From: Heliopora coerulea
Taxonomy: Eukaryota > Cnidaria > Anthozoa > Scleralcyonacea > Helioporidae
Length of the DNA: 64,000 nucleotides
NCBI GenBank assembly: GCA_030142905.1
Contig: JASJOG010000006.1
Coordinates: 467,501 to 531,500 of the forward strand
Direction of reading: 5' to 3'
The notes beneath the pieces are model-generated. The model had not been told where the DNA came from. It saw only the letters and a list, made by a program, of their open reading frames with translations, and searched no databases. The position numbers and the translations under genes were made by a program. This document shows positions 45,309 to 54,019 of the stretch, in pieces. The first letter of the stretch is position 1; each line of letters opens with the position of its first letter.

Positions 45309-46532
45309 TTATATATTAATAACATCATGATCAACATTGTATAAATTACAAAGAACATAATGATAAAACAAAATTTCTTTTTCTGTCATTTTTTCATGTT
45401 TTAAAATTGAAAAAAAAGATATTGATCCATCAAAAGGGGAATTTGTGCCGTTTTTTATATCTCCAATTGTTAAAGTTGTATCTCCTGAAACAGTTTTGGA
45501 TGTAAAAGATGTTAACTTTTTTCCATTACAATAAACAAAACTTTCATTATTATTTGGAGTTGTATACATATCCCAATGAACTGAAAGGCATATCCATTTA
45601 TTCAGGGTTCCAGCATTTGCTTTTGATTGAAAAGCAGCAATTGGTGTTTTATGATTTACAGTATTTGAACCAATACCAAAAAAATCAGCACTACCTCCAG
45701 AAATAACTAATTCTTTTGTGGATGGATTTGCAAAACAAATAAATTTATCCCATCCTCCATTATCATGTCCAAAAATTCCTCCTTTTAACCAACCACTTCC
45801 AGATGAAGGAACAGAATTCAATTTATAAACAACAAAAACATTTACAATATCTTTTTTTCCTGATACGGTTCCCGATATCGGATTAATATTGGAATTTGAA
45901 ATCATTCTACTACCGCTTTGCGGTCCGCCGGTAAATTTTAAAAAATATTTATTATTTTCTTTTTCACTTTCTAAACACAAGGAAGGTTGAAGAGTTTTTG
46001 TTGTTTGTTTAAAATTGTTTCCTTCAATTCCATAATCAATTAATTCTTTTACTTTTCCGCCGTTTCTTTCAAACAACAAATCATAAATTGAATTATATTC
46101 AATGAAGTATAAATTATGAAATTTCAAAGAAAAATTATCTTTTAAAACTGAAAAACCAACATCTTTTTTGAGAATGTTTAAATTATCATCAATACGGTCG
46201 TCGACGTATTTCTTCCTACAAAGGTCTTTATCACCCACAGGATTCACATTTGTTGTAATTTTGTTATTTTCCATACTTATATTTCCAGTCATTGTTCCTC
46301 CTGTTTTTGGTAAAAACAGCTTTGCTGCTGAAGTTCCTGAGCCGCCTGATGTACTGACTTTGTCATCGACGTATTTTTTTCTTGCTAAATGTGAATTTTC
46401 TGTTGGATCAGCTGATGTTAATATATGATGAGAACCCATGTTAATGTTTCCTGTCATATCTCCTCCTGTTGTTGGTAAACCTCCTGTTTTTATATTATCG
46501 TTAACTTTTTCATATCCATAAAATAAACTCAT
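45309..46532 (-). CDS. Fibre/lectin-like protein (longer paralogue)
   Basis: 407 residues, intact. Two N-terminal fibre repeats, each TGG(D/T)MTGNI-x-M followed about 20 residues later by KKYVDD (22-32/52-58 and 77-87/107-113), resemble repeats in tailed-phage tail-fibre proteins. The C-terminal part (about 130-400) is beta-rich with LamG/concanavalin-like features: KWICLSVHWDMYT, FVYCNGKKL, SPFDGSISFFSIL, then a helical end (KEILFYHYVLCNLYNVD). It is adjacent to a shorter paralogue on the same strand, so this is a tandem duplication. A role as particle spike or attachment protein is inferred from architecture only. It starts in TATAAAATAAATG. Confidence 0.75.
   Translation of the reverse strand: MSLFYGYEKVNDNIKTGGLPTTGGDMTGNINMGSHHILTSADPTENSHLARKKYVDDKVSTSGGSGTSAAKLFLPKTGGTMTGNISMENNKITTNVNPVGDKDLCRKKYVDDRIDDNLNILKKDVGFSVLKDNFSLKFHNLYFIEYNSIYDLLFERNGGKVKELIDYGIEGNNFKQTTKTLQPSLCLESEKENNKYFLKFTGGPQSGSRMISNSNINPISGTVSGKKDIVNVFVVYKLNSVPSSGSGWLKGGIFGHDNGGWDKFICFANPSTKELVISGGSADFFGIGSNTVNHKTPIAAFQSKANAGTLNKWICLSVHWDMYTTPNNNESFVYCNGKKLTSFTSKTVSGDTTLTIGDIKNGTNSPFDGSISFFSILKHEKMTEKEILFYHYVLCNLYNVDHDVINI
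45912..45924. repeat. GC-rich hairpin in fibre gene
   Basis: ACCGC-TTT-GCGGT, 5-bp stem with a 3-nt loop. It encodes GPQSGS in a loop of the lectin-like domain. Confidence 0.6.
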
Positions 46533-46551
46533 TTATTTTATAATAACAAAA

Positions 46552-47247
46552 TTATTTAATTTTGACTTCTAATAAAATATTTCCTACATAAGAAGAATTA
46601 TTTCCTTCCACTTTGAATTTTATTTCATTATAAATTCCATTTGATAATTTAACCCCTTTGTCTTCGGAGGGAGGATAAATTCTAGAAATACTACCTTTTA
46701 GTGTTTGTTGTGTTGTTATTGGAACTTGTATAAGAATGTCGCTTTTTTTTCCATTTACAAAATTTTTACTTTTGTCAATCATGTTACAACTTATGTTTAC
46801 ATATTCCAACTTATTGTTGATATTTACTTCATTGTCACTTTCAGTTAATGTATTTGGAGATATAACTTTATTAACAGGAAATCCTAGTATGGGTGCAAAT
46901 GTTTGTAAATTTAATTCTTTATCTGATTTTATTGTACATTTTCCTGAAAAATCAATTTGTTCCAGTTCTATTTTTCCAACATTTTCAAATTCTGTTTTTA
47001 AAATATTAAAGGTATAATACCCATCTTTGAATCCAATTTTTGTATTATTATAGGTATAATGATGAATATTTGCATCCAAATTATTATAATTCCAAAAAAT
47101 AGATATACTTTTTACAAAAATCTCTGAACAATTGTTTAACATTATTGGTTCGTCTAATGCAATTGTTTTTTCACAAGCAGCGATTGCGCCGGCTCCGCCG
47201 TCACCGGTTTCATTTTTTGGGATAAAAATTTTTAAAGATATTGTCAT
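46552..47247 (-). CDS. Beta-rich capsid-type protein, candidate penton (minor capsid)
   Basis: 231 residues, mostly alternating beta-type sequence, with a DGYYTFNILKTEFENVGKIEL motif near 75-95, then LEYVNISCNMIDKSKNF and a final NSSYVGNILLEVKIK. Length and composition fit a single-jelly-roll minor capsid (penton) protein, which Polintons are expected to encode, but I cannot prove the fold from sequence. A GC-rich hairpin (47190-47200) encodes the N-terminal GGAGAI insert. It lies five bases after the C-terminal read-through stop of the 489-residue gene, with the shared TATAAAATAAATG box overlapping that stop. Confidence 0.5.
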   Translation of the reverse strand: MTISLKIFIPKNETGDGGAGAIAACEKTIALDEPIMLNNCSEIFVKSISIFWNYNNLDANIHHYTYNNTKIGFKDGYYTFNILKTEFENVGKIELEQIDFSGKCTIKSDKELNLQTFAPILGFPVNKVISPNTLTESDNEVNINNKLEYVNISCNMIDKSKNFVNGKKSDILIQVPITTQQTLKGSISRIYPPSEDKGVKLSNGIYNEIKFKVEGNNSSYVGNILLEVKIK

Positions 47248-47252
47248 TTATT

Positions 47253-48902
47253 TTATAATAAATATTTTGCAATTAAAACTCCTCCAACTATTGCAAAAGA
47301 TAAAATCCATAAATTTTCGCTTGACCCAATGGGTGTTTTTATTTCGTCGTTGTTTGATTTACTCGCTTCATTTTTAAAGTTTGATGTTACTTTTTTTGTC
47401 TTAACGTTTGTTTCACTTTCATTTTTATTAACTTAGTTAACTTTTACGTTTGTTTCACCCACTTTTTTATTAACTTTTGTGTTCGTTTCACTCACTTTTT
47501 TCTTAATTTCGTTAGATTTTATTGAATTTCCATTCAATTTTTTCACTTCACCGTATCCTGAAGGGGCCGCTGGACCTGTGGTCCTGAGACCTTCGGTCGA
47601 TACGCGGTTTAAATTTTCGTTAATTCCAAAAACCATATTTTCATCAGAAACTTTTAATTTGTTATTATATCCTTCAATAGGATTTTTTAAAATTATTAAA
47701 GATGATGGAATTAACCATAAAGTTGGACTTATAGCTGTATTTAAAACTACATTAGTTGATGAAACTGCTGTATTCATATTATTTATCCAGGTTGATGTGT
47801 CATAATTTATAATTGAATCTTCAAAAATTTGTCTAAAAACCTTTTGTGTTTCTAATGCTGAAACTCTATTTGAAACAATACTTTGTCTTGTTCTTGCTTG
47901 TGCTCCTAGTATTGCATAAAGATAAGCTTCAATGCTTTGATTTAATAATTCAGTTCCATTTTTTATTAATCCATTTGAAATTTTTGGAACAAATTTTTTA
48001 TAATCATTTTGAGTGTCTCTAATTTGACCAGGACCGTGTTGATATCTTTTCCATGGATCAACACCTACGGTGTCTTGACCTAAATGTTCACCTTTCAGGT
48101 TCATAATTTCTTGATAAGTCCATTTTGGATAGTGATCTTTTAAAAAACCAGCATTAAATTTATAAAAGATTTTATCATCACCATTTTTCAATTGATGCAT
48201 AATTCTTCTAACTGTAAAATAAACATGAAATCTCATAAATGATGTAATTTGTTTTGGTACATCAGCTGAAAATAATAAATGTTGTATTGAAATTCCACAT
48301 CCATAAGTTGCAATCCATGTTCCTATAATGCTTTGAAAATATGACTCATATAGAGACCATTTTGCATTATCGTCTGTAGTTATATTTAATCCGGGTAAAT
48401 TACTTTGAAAATAATCTGTATTGTTTACATAAATCCTAAACTGATTTATAGGATAACTTAAAACATATTGTGTAGGAAATTCATCCCAATAATATGATTT
48501 TCCAGCATAACCAACATGTCTTTTTCCTCTTGGTAATTCTTGTATACTTCCTCCAAGTTTCCAAATTTTTGGAAAGTGAGGAATTGGTTTGTTAATATGC
48601 AATGCGTACAAATACTTTGTCATATTTGGGTCATTTTTAAATGTATCTGAATTTATGTCTGTTGAAACACCAGGGAGGTGCCCATTAGGTTCATTGTTTT
48701 TGAAATATGTTATTGTTTTTTCCCAACTTCCATCTTTATTAATATCATGTTCAAAATAAAACTTTGACATGTCTGCATATGGATATTTTTTTAAGAAATT
48801 TTCTTTAAACTTTTTATCCAAAATTTTTCTTTCATTAACCACAAAATCATATTGGTTTCCATAATATTTTTTCTCAGCTTTTTCAATGTCAGTTGAACTC
48901 AT
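47253..48902 (-). pseudogene. Large Polinton structural-type protein with one in-frame TAA before its membrane anchor
   Basis: The open part (48902-47433) is 489 residues: a charged N-terminus (KKFKENFLKKYPYADMSKFY), a Trp/Tyr/Phe-rich middle (KSYYWDEFPTQYVLSYPINQ, SFMRFHVYFTVRRIMHQL), a helical segment (LLNQSIEAYLYAILGAQART) and a C-terminal Lys/Asn/Thr repeat (KKVSETNTKVNKKVGETNVK). After TAA at 47433-47435 the same frame runs on for 59 codons, repeats the SETNVK-type motif and ends in a membrane helix (LWILSFAIVGGVLIAKYLL), stop at 47253. The gene was therefore about 548 residues with a C-terminal anchor. I do not know the family function. Its size and position beside capsid genes suggest a structural role. 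The start ATAAATAATG is shared with the divergent integrase promoter. Confidence 0.7.
47572..47598. repeat. GC-rich double hairpin
   Basis: GGACC-TGT-GGTCC (47572-47584) is followed by GACC-TTC-GGTC (47588-47598). It encodes STEGLRTTGPAA in the low-complexity C-terminal part of the 489-residue gene. Confidence 0.8.
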
Positions 48903-48923
48903 TATTTATTTTTATAAAAATAA
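48903..48923. promoter_or_regulatory. Divergent promoter between structural gene and integrase
   Basis: Only 21 bases separate the two start codons (48902 and 48924). The spacer reads TTATTTTTATAAAAATAA, which gives a TATA-like box followed by AATAAATG toward the integrase, and ATAAATAATG toward the other gene. Confidence 0.6.
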
Positions 48924-50044
48924 ATGAACAAAATTAAAGACAAAGATGTTGTTATTGAACAAGAGTTAAGAGATATTTATTACAATCCTAAAACAGGTTA
49001 TCAATCTGCTGAAAGACTTTATCAAAAAGTAAAAGACAGACTTCCAAAGGGATTAAATGTTAGTAGAAAAATTGTACAAGACTGGTTAAAAACACAAGAT
49101 ACTTTTACAAGATTTAAACCAATTGTAAAAAGACATAAATTTCAAAAAACATTTGTTAAAGACTTGGGAGACCAAATACAAATGGATTTAATTGATATGA
49201 AAAAATATAAAAAAGAAAATGATGATTATTATTGGATTCTTACTGCTGTTGAAATTTTGAGTAGATATGCTTTGCTATTCCTGTTTATAGAAAAGATACT
49301 TATAACATGACGTTAGCTGTGAGTAAATTATTGAATAAATTCAAAAAAAGATTTGGTAAATACCCAAATGTAGCTCAATTTGACGAAGGAAAAGAATTTT
49401 ATAATGTTGGTGTAAAGTGGTTATTGAAGGAACATGATGTTGAATATTTTTCCTCTAAATCTGCTAAAAAAGCAGCTATAGTTGAAAGATTTAATCGAAC
49501 TTTAAAAACATCCATGTGGAAATATTTCTACAACAATAAAACTTATAATTGGGTTAACATATTGAAAAACCTTGTAAAAAATTATAATAATACTAAACAC
49601 AAGAGTATATTAATGAAACCTGTTGATGTGAATGAATCTAACAAAGACCAAGTGTGGAATACATTATATGGTCACCCATTAGGAGATTTACCTTTACCTA
49701 AATTCAGAATTGGTGATACTGTTAGAATTTCTAAATATAAGAATATCTTTAAAAAAGGTTATGAAGCTAATTTTACAGAAGAAATTTTTAAAATTGTAAA
49801 AGTATTTAGAGGTGACCCAAACATGTATGAAGTAAAAGACCTTGAAGAAGAACCAATTATTGGAAAATTTTATGAACAGGAATTGTCAGCTGTATCTGCT
49901 GTGGATAAAAATAACTTATATAAAGTAGAGAAAATATTAAAAAGAAAAAAAGTCAAAGGTAAAAATATGGTGTTGGTAAAGTGGGAAGGTTATGATAATA
50001 AACATAACTCTTGGATCGTGCAAGAAAATATTCAAAATGTATAA
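48924..50044 (+). pseudogene. int: Polinton integrase with chromodomain, one frameshift
   Basis: Retrovirus-type integrase split into 128 and 245 residues. The first part carries an N-terminal helix-turn-helix-like region and the first catalytic Asp (QMDLIDM, D88). The second carries QFDEGKEF (second Asp) and AAIVERFNRTLK (Glu), spaced D-X33-E by my count. The C-terminus is a chromodomain (YKVEKILKRKKVKGKNMVLV, VKWEGYDNKHNSW). Before 49268 one frame is in-family and after about 49272 the next frame is, with the overlap in a short T-run (GCTTTGCT), so a single-base loss is the likely cause. The enzyme would insert the element into host DNA; the chromodomain may steer it to chromatin marks. It starts in TATAAAAATAAATG. 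Confidence 0.9.
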
Positions 50045-50049
50045 AATAA

Positions 50050-51450
50050 ATGGATAATAACGGTTTTGATGATATAGAATTAAATGATAGAAATATAGAA
50101 GACCGTGAGGCTGAAGCCCGTGAGGACGAAGGCGGAGAAACAAGTGGAGGAAATTTTGCTGATACAAATTTAGATACTGGAGAAACAACTATATTACTCC
50201 CAGACCAAAACACCAGAGTAACTAGAGTTAAAGACCCTGAGTCTAAAGACCGCGACAGCGGCAAGCAAAGCTTGATTTTAAAAAAATTTAAAAATTTAGG
50301 AGGAGTTAAAAGATCAATGACTTTTGGTAAAAAAAATATTTTCAAAAAAATATTTGATTTTATCCCTGAAAAGAAAAATGGTGAAAATAATACAATATTG
50401 TTAGAAAAAACTAGGTTTGAAAGAAATGAAAAAGGTAATTTTTCAATTATTTACAAAGATAAAAAAATTGGTAATGTCAGTGATGACAATGAACCAGAAT
50501 TATTTGTAAAATGGAATAAGAATTATGTTAATGAATTCAGAGATATTTTAGAAAAAGCAAAACAAGAATATAAAAAAACACCAGATTATATTATAGATAA
50601 AAAAATATCTAATGAGGGAAATTATGATATGAGAAAAACTGAGAGAGAGAAAATAGTTGAAGATACAATTTCACAAATTGATAATGAAGTTAATAGAATA
50701 ATTGATGAAAATAACTTGATTAAATTAATTGAAGATGTAAATGACCCAAGAAGATCATTATTTGATTCAGATGAATTAAGAGAATTTAGAGGTTTATTAA
50801 ATTTTGAAGAAGCTGCCTCTCCAGTTGGTGGTCAAGACTATTTTGATTTATCAGAAAATGAAAGAAAAAATGTTTTACGTGAAAAAATTAAATCATTTGA
50901 TAGAGAATATGAATATTGGGAAAATAAAGCTGATTTAGAAACAGCTAAACCCCAAAAAAGTATATATAAGAGTTTTTCAGAAATTGCAAAATTATATGCA
51001 GATAAAACAAGACTTGAAAATGGCGAAAAGCCAATTAGTGAAGAAGGAATAAATATTTTAAATGAAAATGCTGAAGAATCTGACCTTGGAAGATTAGAAA
51101 GATTTAAAAAATGGGCAAAAGAAAATCTAGCAGGTTTATCAGCAGTAGCAATTTCTGTAGCAGGTATAATTACAGTAATAGTTATGGGTGCAAGAAATGC
51201 ATTGAAAACAGGTGCAAATGCAGTTGGAAAATTAGCAAAATCACTTGCAAATATAGGTAAAAATTTTGGTGCAGTCATTTCAGCAGTTTTAAATTTAATT
51301 TCTCAAATATTATCATGGGGGGCAAAAGGTATTGCTTTTCTAGCTAAAAATTTATGGATATTAGTTATTGCAATCACTTACTTTTTATACAATGAATACC
51401 GAAAGGACAAGGAATACCGAAAGATCGAGCCGAAGGCTCTCACCGCTTAG
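50050..51450 (+). CDS. Conserved-type Polinton membrane protein, 466 residues
   Basis: Acidic N-terminus (DDIELNDRNIEDREAEARED), charged helical middle, then two hydrophobic regions: LAGLSAVAISVAGIITVIVM (about 360-380) and, after an amphipathic Ala/Leu/Lys stretch (NALKTGANAVGKLAKSLANI), WGAKGIAFLAKNLWILVIAI plus TYFLY (about 423-449). The C-terminal residues and the TAG stop lie inside a double hairpin (51427-51453). It is placed between integrase and capsid genes on the plus strand with a TATAAAATAAATG box. The amphipathic-hydrophobic tail suggests a membrane-associated or membrane-active virion component (inference). GC-rich patches at 50100-50135 and 50240-50275 code for low-complexity N-terminal inserts. 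Confidence 0.65.
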   Translation: MDNNGFDDIELNDRNIEDREAEAREDEGGETSGGNFADTNLDTGETTILLPDQNTRVTRVKDPESKDRDSGKQSLILKKFKNLGGVKRSMTFGKKNIFKKIFDFIPEKKNGENNTILLEKTRFERNEKGNFSIIYKDKKIGNVSDDNEPELFVKWNKNYVNEFRDILEKAKQEYKKTPDYIIDKKISNEGNYDMRKTEREKIVEDTISQIDNEVNRIIDENNLIKLIEDVNDPRRSLFDSDELREFRGLLNFEEAASPVGGQDYFDLSENERKNVLREKIKSFDREYEYWENKADLETAKPQKSIYKSFSEIAKLYADKTRLENGEKPISEEGINILNENAEESDLGRLERFKKWAKENLAGLSAVAISVAGIITVIVMGARNALKTGANAVGKLAKSLANIGKNFGAVISAVLNLISQILSWGAKGIAFLAKNLWILVIAITYFLYNEYRKDKEYRKIEPKALTA

Positions 51451-51453
51451 CGG
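51427..51453. repeat. GC-rich double hairpin spanning a stop codon
   Basis: GAGCC-GAA-GGCTC (51427-51439) is followed by CCGC-TTA-GCGG (51443-51453). The TAG stop of the upstream gene (51448-51450) overlaps the loop of the second hairpin. Confidence 0.8.
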
Positions 51454-51500
51454 ACCAAAAGGGTAAAGATTAAAAAAAAAATTTTTTTGTATAATAATAA

Positions 51501-52739
51501 ATGAATAGAATAGACAAATTATATCCAGGATATAAAAGATCAAAAATGAGTGATATTAAAGGAATCAGAACAAGGCATGTTGTAACTTTAAATCCAAATT
51601 CAGTAAACCCAGAAGAAGACCTTTATATAGATATCCCAAAATTAAACCCTAATTTATGTCTTGTTCCTGATTCATTAAGATTGTTATTTAATTTTAAAAA
51701 TGTAAATACAAAGTCTTGGTTTTTAAATAATTTATCAAAATTGTTAAAGAAAAGATTAGTTGTTAAATTTGCTGGAGAAATTGTTTATGATAATAGTGGA
51801 GAATCTCTTTTGGAAATTTACAAAGATCTTTGGAAAACTAAATCCAAAAGAGCAGATATGGTTGAATATGGGTTAGCAAGTGAAAATTTGAGAAAATTAA
51901 TTTCAAAAGATGACTCTGGAGCAACAAGTGGAAGCGCAGAAAAAGCTTCTGATAAACTAATGTTTGATATTTATGGAACAAAACAGTGCTTAAAATTGGA
52001 AAAAATACTCTCGGATCATGGATTATATGCTCCTTATGGAATGATTAATAATTTTCAATATATTTTAACTTTCCCAAAAGCAAGTGAAATTATGGTAGCA
52101 CAAAGTGGTGAAAGTGTTGGAGGATACAAATTAGAAAATTTAGAATTGGAATATGAAACAATTGAAAACCAGGATTTAGCAGTTGATGTTTTAACAAATT
52201 ACACCACAGGAAGATCACTATCATATAATTATGTAACTTTGATGAAAACGGTAGAATGGGATAAAAGCGCTACTTTACACAATGAAACCATAAATATCCC
52301 ACGGAAAAGTATGAAAGCAGTTGTTTTGTTATTTAGAAATAAAACTGTAACAGATAGTGAGCAATTTGTTTATCCAAATATAACAGATGTCAAAATTAGT
52401 GTTGAAGGGGTTCCAAATAGTATATATTCCCAAGGATTTCCCAAACGTAGATTTTTTGAAGAAGCAAAAAGAATATTTCGATGTAATTATTTTGACTGTG
52501 ATGCAGTTATGGATATTGAAAAATTCTACAAAGATTCTTTTGCATTATGTATTGATTTAAGAACATTAGATGACAACTTTGTTTATGGAACTGGTAAAAA
52601 ATTAGTAAACACACAGTCTGGATTATTGTTAGAAATTAAAAAAACTGCTATTTCTGCAAATGTAATGTGTTATATATTTGTAATAAGTGATGGGCTGCTA
52701 AATATTGTAAATAAAGATTTGTCTTCAATTCAATTTTAA
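51501..52739 (+). CDS. Probable major capsid protein (double jelly-roll, hexon-like)
   Basis: 412 residues, intact. Beta-rich throughout, with KGIRTRHVVTLNPNSVNPEE near the start, LYIDIPKLNPNLCLVPDSLR, KSWFLNNLSKLLKKRL, FAGEIVYDNSGESLLEIYKD, DHGLYAPYGMINNFQYIL, SMKAVVLLFRN, a KFYKDSFALCIDLRTLDD segment and the final CYIFVISDGLLNIVNKDLSS. The order of conserved blocks, and its position just before the packaging ATPase, fit the Polinton/adintovirus major capsid protein. It lacks any signal peptide or membrane segment. It starts in ATAATAATAAATG. There are no lesions, in contrast to integrase and polB. Fold assignment is from family knowledge and cannot be proven here. Confidence 0.75.
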   Translation: MNRIDKLYPGYKRSKMSDIKGIRTRHVVTLNPNSVNPEEDLYIDIPKLNPNLCLVPDSLRLLFNFKNVNTKSWFLNNLSKLLKKRLVVKFAGEIVYDNSGESLLEIYKDLWKTKSKRADMVEYGLASENLRKLISKDDSGATSGSAEKASDKLMFDIYGTKQCLKLEKILSDHGLYAPYGMINNFQYILTFPKASEIMVAQSGESVGGYKLENLELEYETIENQDLAVDVLTNYTTGRSLSYNYVTLMKTVEWDKSATLHNETINIPRKSMKAVVLLFRNKTVTDSEQFVYPNITDVKISVEGVPNSIYSQGFPKRRFFEEAKRIFRCNYFDCDAVMDIEKFYKDSFALCIDLRTLDDNFVYGTGKKLVNTQSGLLLEIKKTAISANVMCYIFVISDGLLNIVNKDLSSIQF

Positions 52740-52773
52740 ACATCGAAGATGATAAATTATTAAAAAATAAAAA

Positions 52774-53421
52774 ATGAATCATAAAATGAATGAAATGAAC
52801 GTGAACGATGAAATTAAACCATTTAATATGATAATTGTTGGAATGACTGCTTGTGGAAAAACAAAATATCTTTTGGATTTTATAGAAAATGAATATAAAA
52901 ATTATTTTGATTATATTTTTCTAATTTGTCCAACATTTGAGTGGAATAAAACTTATGAAAATTGGAAATATGATAAAGACGAAGATTTTATTGCTATTCC
53001 TTGTGACCAAGACAACGTTGAAGATTGGTTAAAATTTATAGTAAATTTTTCAAAAGGAACCAAAAGCTTAATTATTCTTGATGATTGTGCAAGTGGAAAA
53101 AATGTTAAAAATAGAACAAGTGAATTGGTTAAATTAGGATTTAGCGCTAGACACTATAATCTTAGCTGCTGTGTGATAACCCAGCAGCTGACAAGTATTG
53201 CAAAACCATTTAGAGAAAATATTTCAAAATTAATCACATTTTATAATCCAAATAAAAAAGATATGACAACAATAATTCAAGAATATTTAGACCTACGGCA
53301 TGCAAGCGGTGCGGATGGCTGTAAAGAATTGGATAAAATTTTAGAAACGTTAAAAACAAAAAAATATTCATGTTTGGAAATAAATTTAATTTTTCCATTT
53401 TGCTATAAAATAAATGAATGA
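52774..53421 (+). CDS. FtsK/HerA-type genome-packaging ATPase
   Basis: 215 residues with Walker A GMTACGKT (23-30), Walker B SLIILDD (98-104, D103 and D104), and the downstream sensor-type segment SCCVITQQLTSIAKPFRENI. This is the compact A32/HerA-like ATPase of Polintons and related viruses, expected to pump DNA into the capsid. It follows the capsid gene by 34 bp and overlaps the next gene by 8 bp. Starts at 52774, 52786 and 52795 are all possible. The first has no TAAATG box, the only plus-strand gene without one. A GC-rich patch (53293-53325) encodes HASGADGCKE, and an 8-bp hairpin (AGCTGCTG...CAGCAGCT, 53163-53188) lies within the CCVITQQL coding stretch. Confidence 0.85.
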   Translation: MNHKMNEMNVNDEIKPFNMIIVGMTACGKTKYLLDFIENEYKNYFDYIFLICPTFEWNKTYENWKYDKDEDFIAIPCDQDNVEDWLKFIVNFSKGTKSLIILDDCASGKNVKNRTSELVKLGFSARHYNLSCCVITQQLTSIAKPFRENISKLITFYNPNKKDMTTIIQEYLDLRHASGADGCKELDKILETLKTKKYSCLEINLIFPFCYKINE

Positions 53422-53983
53422 GAATCGTGAAACGCTTGAAAATATAGAAATTCCACAATTGAGACCAAATACATCTGCGGATCAAAAAAATGAAAGCTCA
53501 GCGAATCAAAAAAATGAAAGCGCAGCGGATGAAGTTAAAAAAGACTCGAGTGAAACTAAAGAGTCAGTAATGAAAAAACGTGAAGAATTGATAAGATTAT
53601 CTGAAGATGGAGAAATTAGTCAATCAGTTCAAAATTTGAAAAAAGCGAGTGATAAAATTATATTAAAAATTTATTCTGAATATGAAATTAAACAAACAGA
53701 AAAAGCAAATGTATTTTTAACAGATTTATTAATTAGTAAATTTTCAGATTTATTAGGCGGTTTAGAAGCAATTGAAAGTAGTGAAGAATTAGAAAAAGAA
53801 TTGTCAAAAGATAAATTATTAAAAAGAGATGTAAAAAATGTAGTTGAAAAAGTATCTCCATATCTACCATATCTTGGATTCTTATCTGGCGGAATTACCT
53901 TTGGAAAACATGTTATTAAAAAACAATCTAAAACAAAAGAATCAACACCTCCGACAGAAGAATCAACATCCTCAACAAATTAA
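53414..53983 (+). CDS. Polinton acidic/helical protein, 189 residues, unknown
   Basis: The N-terminus holds repeated NQKNES/DQKNES units (residues about 18-34), then a Lys/Glu-rich helical region, a hydrophobic stretch near the C-terminus (VSPYLPYLGFLSGGITFGKH) and a Ser/Thr/Pro-rich end. The start (TATAAAATAAATG) lies within the last codons of the ATPase gene, so the two are tightly coupled. I do not recognise the family. It may be a virion or packaging partner. Confidence 0.6.
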   Translation: MNENRETLENIEIPQLRPNTSADQKNESSANQKNESAADEVKKDSSETKESVMKKREELIRLSEDGEISQSVQNLKKASDKIILKIYSEYEIKQTEKANVFLTDLLISKFSDLLGGLEAIESSEELEKELSKDKLLKRDVKNVVEKVSPYLPYLGFLSGGITFGKHVIKKQSKTKESTPPTEESTSSTN

Positions 53984-54019
53984 TTTTATAATATATTGAT
54001 TTATTATAAAATTACAAAA

